Positions 16,563 through 24,690 of a DNA stretch of 43,592 bases are shown here, in pieces. Made by a program: the position numbers and the translations under genes. Source of the DNA: an uncultured Anaerolineae bacterium (GTDB lineage Bacteria > Chloroflexota > Anaerolineae > Aggregatilineales > Phototrophicaceae); NCBI GenBank assembly GCA_938022205.1, contig CALIEB010000032.1:1-43592 (forward strand), read 5' to 3'. The notes below the pieces were generated by a model, which saw only the letters and a list, made by a program, of their open reading frames with translations, had not been told where the DNA came from and did no database searches. Position 1 is the first letter of the stretch. Every line of letters begins with the position of its first letter.

Positions 16563-18683
16563 ATGACGACACCTTCTCAAAAAATTCAATCCCCGCTTCC
16601 TGATGAGCTATGGCAGGAAGCACTTACACACTGTGGAACGAAAAAACGCAAGGGCGTAACATCCGTTGGCGACAGCTTGCGCGAACAGGTACAAGCCCAC
16701 TCCTACCCGCTTAACGCTGCCCTCAATGTGTTAGGCGTGCGCAAAACGTCTCTCGAGCAAGCCCTTAAAGCAGAGCTTGTACAAGCCTTTGTCGACCCAG
16801 AAGGCATCACCCGCCTGTCCGTTGAAAGCGTCGATGCCATCGCCAACGACGCGCACAAACTTGAGGCGATTCATGCCTATGAGCGCGTCGACGTGGACGA
16901 CATCGCCACGGTCTTACAGAGCGAAACGAGCAAAGTGCGCCGCCAACTGCAAGCGTTAAACATCAAACCGCACAAGCCCGAATGGCGTAGCATACGCGGC
17001 AAACTCGGCTTACCAGACACCTTAAAGCAGTTTCGTTTGCTGCTGCGTGAACGCCGCGAAGTCCGCGAGCGGCAAGCCAAGCAAGAACGCCAAGAACGCC
17101 GCCAAAGCCTCATCAAGCAGCGGCAAAGCGAACGCCAAGAACGCCGCGAACTGCGCGAGAAGCTCGTTAAAGCCTTTCCGACGTGGCGACATGATGGACG
17201 TGACCAGCAGGTTGTTTCGCTGCATGTCGGACCACCGAACAGCGGCAAAACCCACGATGCCTTGCTCGCGTTAGAAGATGCCGGCGAGGGGTGGTATCTT
17301 GCGCCGCTGCGCTTGCTTGCCTACGAAGTGTTTGACCGCCTCAACGCGCGCGGCACGCCGTGTAATTTGCTCACAGGCGAGGAGTTTATTCCCGTTGCTG
17401 GCGCACGCGTAACCGCCGCTACGATCGAAATGTTTAACGCCGAACGCAGCGGCGAATGCGTCATCATCGACGAGGCGCAAATGCTCGCAGACCCCGATCG
17501 CGGTTGGGCATGGACGCGCGCCCTGATGGAAGCGCAAGCTCCCGACATTCAAGTGATTGCTCCATATCACGCGCGCTATTTAGTCGAGCAGCTTTGCACG
17601 TCCGCTGGCATGACAGTTGACATCATCGAGCATCACCGCCTTGCCCCTATTCGCGTTGCCGACCGTCCTTTTGCGCTCAACAGTTTGCCGCCGCGCACTA
17701 TTCTTATTGCCTTCTCGCGGCAAAATGTCCTTGACCTAAAAATGGCACTAGAAGAGCTTGGACGCAATGTGTCCATTATTTACGGCAGCCTTCCGCCTGA
17801 AGTACGCCGCAAGCAGTCGGACCGCTTCGCCAACGGTGAAACCGACATTTGTGTCGCAACTGATGCCGTGGGTATGGGCTTAAATTTACCTGCAGATGTC
17901 GTTTGTTTCTACGAAGTCGAGAAGTTTGACGGCAAGAACGTGCGGTTTCTCTCTTCGTCCGAAGTTCAACAAATCGGCGGACGCGCCGGACGCTATGGTT
18001 TCGCTGAAAGTGGCGTGGTCAGCGCGATTAACAAACATGACTTGCGCGTTGTGCGCGACCTTTTCTATGCGCCGCCCGCCGAGCTAACCCACGCGCGCGT
18101 TGCGCCAAGCGTCGACGACCTCAGCATGATACCGGGCACGCTCGCACAAAAGCTAGAAGTTTGGTCGCAGCTGCAGTCCATCCCGCCCAATTTGCGCGAC
18201 AAAATCATGACCGCCAACATGGACGAACGCATCGAACTCGCCAAGATGCTCAGCGAAAACGAAGTCAACTATCTCGGGCTGCCGACGGCGATGCGGCTCA
18301 TCAACGCGCCCACCAACAAAGCTAGCCGTGAGTACTGGCGCGAGTGTGCCACGTCGATTATCAGCGGCTACAAAATGCCGCTGCCAGAATTTCCGCCCAC
18401 AGAAATTACCGACAGCCTTGACTTAGAAGCGACCGAAGCCGCTATTGCCAAAGCAGATATCTACCTTTGGCTGGCACGCCGCGAAGAATTTAGCCCTTAC
18501 GGACCTGAACACGCCAGCGTGCGCGCTTTGCGCAACCAATGGTCTATCCGCATTGACGAAGCACTAGTCAACAAGCTCAACGCCATGCGCAAATGCCGCC
18601 AATGCGGCAAGGTGCTTAGCACAGGCTACCGCTATCGCATTTGCCCACGCTGCTACCGTGAACAATCACGCCGCTCGCAGTAA
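16563..18683 (+). CDS. Suv3-like superfamily 2 helicase with C-terminal zinc ribbon
   Basis: 706 residues. N-terminal helical region (about 10-150, with short HTH-like repeats), a highly basic and Arg/Glu/Gln-rich coiled segment at about 160-203, then the helicase core: Walker A GPPNSGKT at 223-230, LAPLRLLAYEVFDRLN, LLTGEE at 269-274, motif II DEAQ at 303-306, SAT/IVATDAVGMGLNL in 430-441 and motif VI QIGGRAGR at 470-477. The GPxNSGKT, APLRLLA, TGEE and QIxGRAGR blocks match eukaryotic/mitochondrial Suv3 RNA helicases more than typical bacterial DEAD-box enzymes. C678, C681, C694 and C697 form a zinc ribbon at the end. It probably unwinds RNA or RNA-DNA duplexes. No exonuclease partner sits beside it. 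Confidence 0.88.
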   Translation: MTTPSQKIQSPLPDELWQEALTHCGTKKRKGVTSVGDSLREQVQAHSYPLNAALNVLGVRKTSLEQALKAELVQAFVDPEGITRLSVESVDAIANDAHKLEAIHAYERVDVDDIATVLQSETSKVRRQLQALNIKPHKPEWRSIRGKLGLPDTLKQFRLLLRERREVRERQAKQERQERRQSLIKQRQSERQERRELREKLVKAFPTWRHDGRDQQVVSLHVGPPNSGKTHDALLALEDAGEGWYLAPLRLLAYEVFDRLNARGTPCNLLTGEEFIPVAGARVTAATIEMFNAERSGECVIIDEAQMLADPDRGWAWTRALMEAQAPDIQVIAPYHARYLVEQLCTSAGMTVDIIEHHRLAPIRVADRPFALNSLPPRTILIAFSRQNVLDLKMALEELGRNVSIIYGSLPPEVRRKQSDRFANGETDICVATDAVGMGLNLPADVVCFYEVEKFDGKNVRFLSSSEVQQIGGRAGRYGFAESGVVSAINKHDLRVVRDLFYAPPAELTHARVAPSVDDLSMIPGTLAQKLEVWSQLQSIPPNLRDKIMTANMDERIELAKMLSENEVNYLGLPTAMRLINAPTNKASREYWRECATSIISGYKMPLPEFPPTEITDSLDLEATEAAIAKADIYLWLARREEFSPYGPEHASVRALRNQWSIRIDEALVNKLNAMRKCRQCGKVLSTGYRYRICPRCYREQSRRSQ

Positions 18684-18684
18684 C

Positions 18685-18714
18685 AAAAAGGCGAGCGGCT
18701 CTCCTCACCTTTTT
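18685..18714. terminator. bidirectional Rho-independent terminator
   Basis: An 11-bp stem with one mismatch (AAAAAGGCGAG at 18685-18695, CTCACCTTTTT at 18704-18714) and an eight-base loop. It lies between two convergent genes and has A and T tracts suitable for both strands. Confidence 0.75.
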
Positions 18715-18731
18715 GCCTCGCAAAAGCAAAA

Positions 18732-20714
18732 CTAGGCTTCTGCAAACTCCAAATAATCTTGCGTCACCGCTTTTGTGCGGTCAACGCCAAGAATTTCCAG
18801 CATCTCGCGGATATAGCTTGCTTTAATCTCTGCGTCGCTCAATGACCACGTGCGCGCCTTAAGCTCGATATACAGGTCGCTCATCGCTGGTTTCAACAAG
18901 CGGTCGAGGTTAACGAAGAACAGCACGCCCTTGTAGAGAATGCGCCAACGACGGCGTTCCTTCTCCAAGATACGCTCAGATGCAGGCTGGAAATACTCAC
19001 GATAAAACCGCAGCGGTTGCGTCGCCGGCGCAATAAAACGCGAGCGCGAAAGCAAAATCATGTCGCTGAACGTGCGCTCTTTGTCCATACTGGTATACGT
19101 CAAGCGCGTGCGCACTTGCGCAACGTCGTCCTTAGCGTCCAGGCGATAGTCCTCACGATAGCGCACACGTCCATAGCTTTCGTTGGCGAACAGGAAATAG
19201 GTGTCATACTGCTTATAATGTACTGTCCGGGCGACCTCGACAGCCTCGTGGTTGAGCAGCACCTCAACAATATCAGCGCGGTCAATCACCGCCTTAACCT
19301 GTACTTCAAAACTCTCAGCGCGTTCCACCCCTAAAGACACAGCGATGAGCTTGCTCAAAGGATTCTGTTCGCGAGCTTTCAAGAACGCCCCCACCTCTTG
19401 CGCGACCACCTGCGCCTCGTGCAACACACGCGCCTCGTCAATCGTCAACAACTCACGGTCGCGCATCAGCCAACGACCATGACAAATCGTGTGGCGCACG
19501 TCGGCACTTTTGGTAGCATACACCAGCTGAGAATACACCGCGTCTTCGTTCACGTCAAAATGAGGCGCGTTGTGGGCTGGGTTAGCATCCACCACAATCA
19601 CGTCAGCAAACTTGCCGACCTCCAAACTGCCTGTGACCTGCTCCAAACGCAGCGCACGCGCGCCGTTACGTGTTGCCATTTGCAGTGCCGTGCGCGCCGG
19701 CACGGCGGTTGGGTCTGGGGGCGTAACTTTTGCCAAAAGAGCCGCCAACCGCATTTCTTCAAACATGTCAAGGTCATTGTTGCTAGCGGGACCATCGGTG
19801 CCAATCGCCACGTTGATGCCCATTGCTAGCATCTGTGCAACTGGCGCAATGCCGCTAGAGAGCTTGAGGTTTGCCGACGGGCAGTGCGCCACTGACACGT
19901 TATACTTGTGCATGATGCGCATTTCGTGTTCGTCAATATGCACGCAGTGCGCGGCAATCACGCGGTTTACGTCAAGCAATCCGATATCTTTCACCCAAGG
20001 CACTACCGTCTTGCCGTATTCGGCAAGGTTATCATCAACCTCGCGACGTGTTTCAGCAATGTGAATCATAATTGGCAAATTATACGCTAGTGCTAGGTCA
20101 CGGCAGCGTTTTAGCGTTTCTTCTGTGTTAGAGTAAGGTGCATGCGGTGCAACCGTTGGGGTAATTAACGGATGCTCACGCCATTTCTCAATAAAATCGC
20201 GCGTATAAGCAAGGCTGTCCTCGTAGGTTTCCGCGTCAGGCGCAGGAAATTTCAAAATCGACTCACAAAGCAGCGCACGCAGACCCGCTTGAGCGGTTGC
20301 TTCGGCAATTTCAGCCTCAAAATAATACATATCGGCGAACGAAGTTACGCCACCGCGTATCATCTCTGCGCACGCCAGCGTTGTGCCTAAGCGGCAAAAA
20401 TCCTCGCGAACAAACTCGCGTTCCACAGGCATAATGTAGCCCATCAGCCACACGTCCAAGCGCAAATCATCCGCCAAGCCCCGCAGCAGCGTCATCGGCA
20501 CGTGCGTGTGCGCGTTGATTAAGCCGGGCAAAATGTACTGTCCCTCACAATTGACCAGCGTATCGCTGTGATATTCCGCTAAAACCGCTTCACGTGTGTC
20601 CACAGCCGCGATTTTATGCTCAACAATCGCAATCGCTCCGTCCCGCAGCACACGGTAATCTGCGTCCATCGTGACCACCGTCCCGCCACTTAGAATCATG
20701 TCAGCCTTTTTCAA
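18732..20714 (-). CDS. amidohydrolase (MTA/SAH deaminase-like) fused to a CYTH-like domain
   Basis: Numbering is from an upstream ATG at 20729. Residues about 10-435 are an amidohydrolase: NAHTH (H74, H76), MIHIAE (H223, E226), AAHCVHID (H261) and the late metal ligand in GTDGPASNND (D312). This is the pattern of 5'-methylthioadenosine/S-adenosylhomocysteine or related nucleoside deaminases. Residues about 470-655 look like a CYTH (CyaB/thiamine triphosphatase) domain: SFEVQVKA (E475, Q477, K479 for the usual E-x-E-x-K), YKQYDTYF, RVRYRED, RLTYT, a basic RRRW cluster and YIELKARTW. The fusion is in one uninterrupted frame. The start is probably TTG 20714 because GGGAGGG lies six bases before it; ATG 20729 would place that site inside the gene. 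Confidence 0.85.
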   Translation of the reverse strand: MKKADMILSGGTVVTMDADYRVLRDGAIAIVEHKIAAVDTREAVLAEYHSDTLVNCEGQYILPGLINAHTHVPMTLLRGLADDLRLDVWLMGYIMPVEREFVREDFCRLGTTLACAEMIRGGVTSFADMYYFEAEIAEATAQAGLRALLCESILKFPAPDAETYEDSLAYTRDFIEKWREHPLITPTVAPHAPYSNTEETLKRCRDLALAYNLPIMIHIAETRREVDDNLAEYGKTVVPWVKDIGLLDVNRVIAAHCVHIDEHEMRIMHKYNVSVAHCPSANLKLSSGIAPVAQMLAMGINVAIGTDGPASNNDLDMFEEMRLAALLAKVTPPDPTAVPARTALQMATRNGARALRLEQVTGSLEVGKFADVIVVDANPAHNAPHFDVNEDAVYSQLVYATKSADVRHTICHGRWLMRDRELLTIDEARVLHEAQVVAQEVGAFLKAREQNPLSKLIAVSLGVERAESFEVQVKAVIDRADIVEVLLNHEAVEVARTVHYKQYDTYFLFANESYGRVRYREDYRLDAKDDVAQVRTRLTYTSMDKERTFSDMILLSRSRFIAPATQPLRFYREYFQPASERILEKERRRWRILYKGVLFFVNLDRLLKPAMSDLYIELKARTWSLSDAEIKASYIREMLEILGVDRTKAVTQDYLEFAEA

Positions 20715-20759
20715 GAGCTTCCCTCCCATTCTACATTGTCAAGGTCGCCAATTTGCGCG

Positions 20760-20765
20760 ATTATA
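20760..20765 (-). promoter_or_regulatory. -10 box for the amidohydrolase-CYTH gene
   Basis: The minus strand reads TATAAT here, about 45 bases before the TTG start. No good -35 is present at 16-18 bp. It lies in the 96-110 bp divergent gap shared with the gene starting at 20825. Confidence 0.5.
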
Positions 20766-20824
20766 GCATTGTTATACCAATTAAGCATGACATATTGGCA
20801 CGATTTTCATGAGGTCATAGGCAC

Positions 20825-22891
20825 ATGCCCATCTTGAGCAAACTTTTTAAAGCCATTCGCGCATCGTTTACAATGGTCGAAACAGGGCTGCTTGCTCTTT
20901 TTTTCGTCCAAGCCTTGCGCTACAGCATCGGTGGTATCTACAGCACGGTGTCCGCCGCTGTCGTGCAGTTCACCCAAACGAGCGCACTGACCGATGACCT
21001 CAACACGCTGTTGCCTATGCTAGGGGCAAGCCTCGCGCTGCCCTTGCTGACCCTGCTTATTGGGGGCATTCGCTGGAGCTTCGCGCTCTTCGCGCTGCTC
21101 ATTGCCTTGTTTCGTTTGCTGATGGTCGCACCCGACACCTCTACCCCACTGCTGCCAAGCCTCGTGGTGGTCGCCGGTGGGTTCAGCTATATCGTGCTTA
21201 TCGTCAGGCAGCGCGCCACTTTGCTACCCGTTTTCTTCATCGTAGGATTTGCACTCGACCAGGTATGGCGCGCCTACGGAAACACGTTGGACATATCGCT
21301 TAGTCGTGACTACTTCCCTATCCAAGTAGCACTTTCTACGCTCGTTGTGCTATTGAGCGTGATAAACGTGGCAAAGCCAATCCCTATAGCACGAGATTTG
21401 TCTGTAAACCACCCCTATGGTGCGCTGTCATTCACAAGCGCGCTAGCACTTGGCGCGTCGTGCTTCTTGCAGCTGTCGCTTTTCGCGCTGCCTAACGCGG
21501 TCGCCGGTCGTACCAGCGGTGATTATACACTGCTCGCCCCTGCGCTTATCGCAGCGACGCTCGCGCCGCTGCTGCCTTTCGTGCGCACGCAAGCCCGTCA
21601 ACTTATCGCGCCTTTTGACAGCAGCACGCGCGGCTGGATTTGGCTAGTTTTTCTTGCGCTCTTGGTCATCATAGGCACACGCTTGTCCCAACTCACGTTA
21701 GGAAATGTCGTGTTACCTATCGGCGCGGTGACGCTCGTCATCGCGCAAACAGGCATCAGCTTGTTGTGGTGGTGGCTTGTGCGCCCACAAGGTGAACGCG
21801 AGTTCAATTTAAGCGGCTTGTGGATTGTGACAAGCATACTGCTGTTGGGTCTGTTCGTCGTGCTTGACTTGTTCACCTACGAGTATGCGTTTGTTGCCAG
21901 CACAGGCGACAGTGCTGGCGAAGTCTTCGCAACGCTGCTGCGCGGCATGCGCGGCATGGGACTCGGCGTTATCTTGCTGGCTCTCTTCATCGCCGCAATG
22001 CCTATGGTGCAGTCGACCCGCCGCATCCCTTGGCTTGGCGCGAGTTGGCAGCACAATGCCGCTGTGCTGTTCGTCGTGCTTGCCATGAGCGGCGCGGGAG
22101 CTTTTTTCGCGCGCCCCGTGCTGGTCATGCCTGCGCTTAACCTTACTGAGATGCGCGTCGGCACCTACAACATCAACAGCGGCTACAGTGCAACCTACAC
22201 CTACGACCTGAACAGCATTGCTTTAAGCATCTTGGAGAGTGGCGTGCAGGTTGTCCTTCTCCAAGAGGTCGATGCAGGGCGACTAACTAGCTTTGGCGTT
22301 GACCAATCGCTTTGGCTAGCGCGGTTTTTAGGTATGGACAGACGTTTCTTTGCCACCAACGAAGGTTTGTTGGGCTTAGCGGTACTCTCGCGCGTTCCCA
22401 TTGTCTATCACGACGGCACGCTTTTGCCTAGCGCAGACCAACAAACCGGCGTACAGCGCGTGCAAATTCAGCCCGACGAAGGTGTTATCACGCTCTATAA
22501 CACCGCGTTGGGGTTGTTGCTGCAAGGCGAAAGCGTGGCGCAGCAAGAAGCTAACCAGCGTATACAACTTAACGCCTTGCTCGCGCTCATCGAACAACAC
22601 GTTCAAAACGACTATGGCGGTATCTTGGGGCGTGCTGTGCTGGGTGGCACGTTCAACAACGTGCCGAACGCCCCACTGTTCCAATCCCTCAAAGCCACGC
22701 GCTTTGTCGACCCTTTTGAGGGTGCGTCGCTTGACCTTTCGGCAACGTACGTTTCGCCCTACGCGGGACGCGCTCGTGTCGATTACCTTTGGGTCTGGTC
22801 GGACATTCTGCGCTCAACGGGCAATGGGGTCATCCCAAGTGACGCTTCTGACCACCGCCTAGCGTTTGTCAGCCTTGAAATTCGTCGCTAG
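20825..22891 (+). CDS. multi-spanning membrane protein with C-terminal endonuclease/exonuclease/phosphatase-like domain
   Basis: 688 residues. About 1-440 contain a dozen or so hydrophobic segments; 443-688 are an endonuclease/exonuclease/phosphatase fold with GTYNIN (N449), LLQEVD (E481), LAVLSR, VDYLWV and SDHR (D676, H677). Two usual catalytic positions differ: the GDFN motif reads GGTFNN (Thr609 in place of Asp), and the n-t-H-l motif reads NTAL (Ala561 in place of His). The layout, many spans then this domain, recalls eukaryotic CWH43/PGAP2IP proteins of lipid remodelling. If the fold acts at all it may bind rather than cleave phosphodiesters. GAGG and AGG lie 8-12 bases before the ATG. 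The end overlaps convergent rnc by 23 bases. Confidence 0.85.
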   Translation: MPILSKLFKAIRASFTMVETGLLALFFVQALRYSIGGIYSTVSAAVVQFTQTSALTDDLNTLLPMLGASLALPLLTLLIGGIRWSFALFALLIALFRLLMVAPDTSTPLLPSLVVVAGGFSYIVLIVRQRATLLPVFFIVGFALDQVWRAYGNTLDISLSRDYFPIQVALSTLVVLLSVINVAKPIPIARDLSVNHPYGALSFTSALALGASCFLQLSLFALPNAVAGRTSGDYTLLAPALIAATLAPLLPFVRTQARQLIAPFDSSTRGWIWLVFLALLVIIGTRLSQLTLGNVVLPIGAVTLVIAQTGISLLWWWLVRPQGEREFNLSGLWIVTSILLLGLFVVLDLFTYEYAFVASTGDSAGEVFATLLRGMRGMGLGVILLALFIAAMPMVQSTRRIPWLGASWQHNAAVLFVVLAMSGAGAFFARPVLVMPALNLTEMRVGTYNINSGYSATYTYDLNSIALSILESGVQVVLLQEVDAGRLTSFGVDQSLWLARFLGMDRRFFATNEGLLGLAVLSRVPIVYHDGTLLPSADQQTGVQRVQIQPDEGVITLYNTALGLLLQGESVAQQEANQRIQLNALLALIEQHVQNDYGGILGRAVLGGTFNNVPNAPLFQSLKATRFVDPFEGASLDLSATYVSPYAGRARVDYLWVWSDILRSTGNGVIPSDASDHRLAFVSLEIRR

Positions 22892-23642
22892 CCGACACAT
22901 TTTCATGCAGCTGCGCCGCCGCATACGCCAGCACCTCTGGCGGCCATCCTTGCCGTTCCACCTTTTGCAAGGCATGCCGCGCAGAGGCTTGCGCAGCAGT
23001 GCGTTTGCTCTTGCCCTTACCTGAACCAATCACCCACTCCCCAATTAGCACCTCTGCCGTATACTCACGCTCATGCTCGGGACCCTCTGCTTCGACAACG
23101 CGATAGCTTGGCGTAATGCGTAACTCGGCTTGGCTGCGTTCCTGCAAAAGGCTGCGAGCATCCTTGTGCAGCGAGTTCGTCACAATGTGCTGCAATAGTT
23201 GCTCGAAAGCGGGCAAAAACACTCGCTGCACCGCATCGATGCCGCCGTCTAAATAAACCGCCCCCACCAGAGCTTCATAGGCACGGCATAACAACGTGTC
23301 CCGCTTTCGCCCACCGTTGGCTTCTTCTCCCCTGCCCATGCGTAAGTACGCACCTAAATCCAAGTCACGCGCCAATTTTGCCAGCGCGTCTGTGCGCACC
23401 ATCGCTGACCTAAGTTGTGTTAGCTCCCCTTCGCCAGCGTGTTCAAAGTACAGGAAAATAAAGCGCGTGACCAAATACTCCAGCACGGCATCGCCCAAAA
23501 ACTCAAGGCGTTCGTTGTCTCTCAACGGCATATCACTCTCGTTGAGATAAGAGCGATGGGTTAATGCTTCCAGCAAGTGGTCTTCACACTTGAAGTGATA
23601 ACCTATTGCGTCTTGAAGTGCTTGTGGTGTGTGTGATGTCAT
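22869..23642 (-). CDS. rnc: ribonuclease III
   Basis: Cuts double-stranded RNA in rRNA and mRNA processing. 257 residues: catalytic domain with the signature NERLEFLGDAV at 43-53 (E44, E47, D51), then YEALVGAVYLDGG, and a C-terminal double-stranded RNA-binding domain ending GSGKGKSKRTAAQASA-rich sequence. The residue matching the second catalytic Asp of the E. coli enzyme (three before the Glu of YEAL) is Arg (CRAYEAL), while the Glu is kept. The start has no clear Shine-Dalgarno. The promoter is back to back with that of ftsY. Confidence 0.94.
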   Translation of the reverse strand: MTSHTPQALQDAIGYHFKCEDHLLEALTHRSYLNESDMPLRDNERLEFLGDAVLEYLVTRFIFLYFEHAGEGELTQLRSAMVRTDALAKLARDLDLGAYLRMGRGEEANGGRKRDTLLCRAYEALVGAVYLDGGIDAVQRVFLPAFEQLLQHIVTNSLHKDARSLLQERSQAELRITPSYRVVEAEGPEHEREYTAEVLIGEWVIGSGKGKSKRTAAQASARHALQKVERQGWPPEVLAYAAAQLHENVSASDEFQG

Positions 23643-23689
23643 AGCGCGCTTTCTGTTTTAATGCGGTACAGCTCTCATATGGTCGCCCT

Positions 23690-23718
23690 ATTATAAGCGC
23701 GTAGCACGCGCTTGTCTT
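23690..23718 (-). promoter_or_regulatory. rnc promoter
   Basis: On the minus strand: -35 AAGACA (23718-23713), 17-base spacer, -10 TATAAT (23695-23690). It predicts a leader of roughly 40 bases. Its -35 overlaps the -35 of the divergent ftsY promoter. Confidence 0.6.
23695..23713. repeat. perfect inverted repeat between divergent rnc and ftsY promoters
   Basis: AAGCGCGT at 23695-23702 and ACGCGCTT at 23706-23713 with a three-base centre. It fills the spacer of the rnc promoter and touches both -35 boxes, a good position for an operator acting on both genes. Confidence 0.6.
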
Positions 23719-23739
23719 GTCTCTATCCATCGCTATAAT
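23712..23739 (+). promoter_or_regulatory. ftsY promoter
   Basis: -35 TTGTCT (23712-23717), 16-base spacer, consensus -10 TATAAT (23734-23739). Transcription would start near 23746, which rules out upstream start codons at 23717 and 23738 and supports the TTG at 23780. Confidence 0.65.
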
Positions 23740-23779
23740 GAGTGTTCACGCTTGTATACATCAGACGGAGCATCACACA

Positions 23780-24688
23780 TTGGGCATTTTCAAACGCGGG
23801 CTAAGCAAAACACGGCAATCGTTCTTAGGTCGTTTGTCGCAGCTTTTCGGCAACACTACCATTGACGAAGACACATGGAGCGACATTGAAGCCACGCTCA
23901 TTCAAGCGGATCTAGGGGTCGAAACCACTGAGACCATTCTAGAATACCTGCGCGAGGCTGTTCGCGAGGAAGGGCTGACGCGCTCGGAACAACTTTACAC
24001 CGTGCTGCGGGAATCCCTTGAAAGCCTGTTAGAACCCCCACGTGAGCTAAACATCAACGGTCGTCCGCTGTCAATTATTCTCGTTGTCGGCGTAAACGGC
24101 TCCGGCAAGACAACTTCTATCGCCAAGCTAGCCCATCGCCTAAAACGCGCGGGACGCAAGGTCATGCTGTGTGCGGGTGACACGTTTCGCGCCGCTGCGA
24201 TTGAGCAGCTGCAAAAATGGGGCGAGCGCATTGACGTGCCGGTCATCGCTAACAAAGCAGGCTCAGACCCGGGTGCTGTGGTGTTCGATGCCATCAATGC
24301 CGCTAAGTCACGCGGCATAGATGTGCTGATTATTGACACCGCAGGCAGGCTACACAATAACTACAACCTCATGCAAGAGCTTGTCAAAATCAGAAGCGTG
24401 ATCGCCAAAGCCGTGCCGGGCGCACCGCACGAGGTTTTGTTGGTGATGGACGGCACAACGGGGCAAAACGCACTCAAACAGGGGCAAAAATTCGCCGAAG
24501 CTGCCAACGTCACTGGGCTGATTATCACCAAGCTCGACGGCACGAGCAAAGGCGGCATGATTTTCTCAATCCATAACGCACTTCACGTCCCCGTCCAGTT
24601 TATTGGTCTTGGTGAAGGCATCAACGATTTAGTCTACTTCAACCCAAAGAACTTTGTTGACAGCCTTTTTGACGACACAGACGAGTAA
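23780..24688 (+). CDS. ftsY: signal recognition particle receptor FtsY
   Basis: Membrane-associated GTPase that docks ribosome-SRP complexes to the translocon. 302 residues: short N-terminal amphipathic start MGIFKRG, helical N domain, then the GTPase with GVNGSGKTTSIAKLA, AGDTFRAAAIEQLQ, DTAGRLHNNYNLMQEL and TKLDGTSKGG. There is almost no acidic A domain, so this is a short FtsY. The TTG start at 23780 has GGAG nine bases before it and lies downstream of the predicted transcription start. The SpoU methyltransferase follows after two bases. Confidence 0.94.
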   Translation: MGIFKRGLSKTRQSFLGRLSQLFGNTTIDEDTWSDIEATLIQADLGVETTETILEYLREAVREEGLTRSEQLYTVLRESLESLLEPPRELNINGRPLSIILVVGVNGSGKTTSIAKLAHRLKRAGRKVMLCAGDTFRAAAIEQLQKWGERIDVPVIANKAGSDPGAVVFDAINAAKSRGIDVLIIDTAGRLHNNYNLMQELVKIRSVIAKAVPGAPHEVLLVMDGTTGQNALKQGQKFAEAANVTGLIITKLDGTSKGGMIFSIHNALHVPVQFIGLGEGINDLVYFNPKNFVDSLFDDTDE

Positions 24689-24690
24689 GC

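Noticed and set aside
19570..20064. 164-codon plus-strand frame inside the amidohydrolase fusion
   Set aside because: Antisense to the metal-binding motifs; composition is Ser/Arg/Thr-rich as expected for shadow frames.
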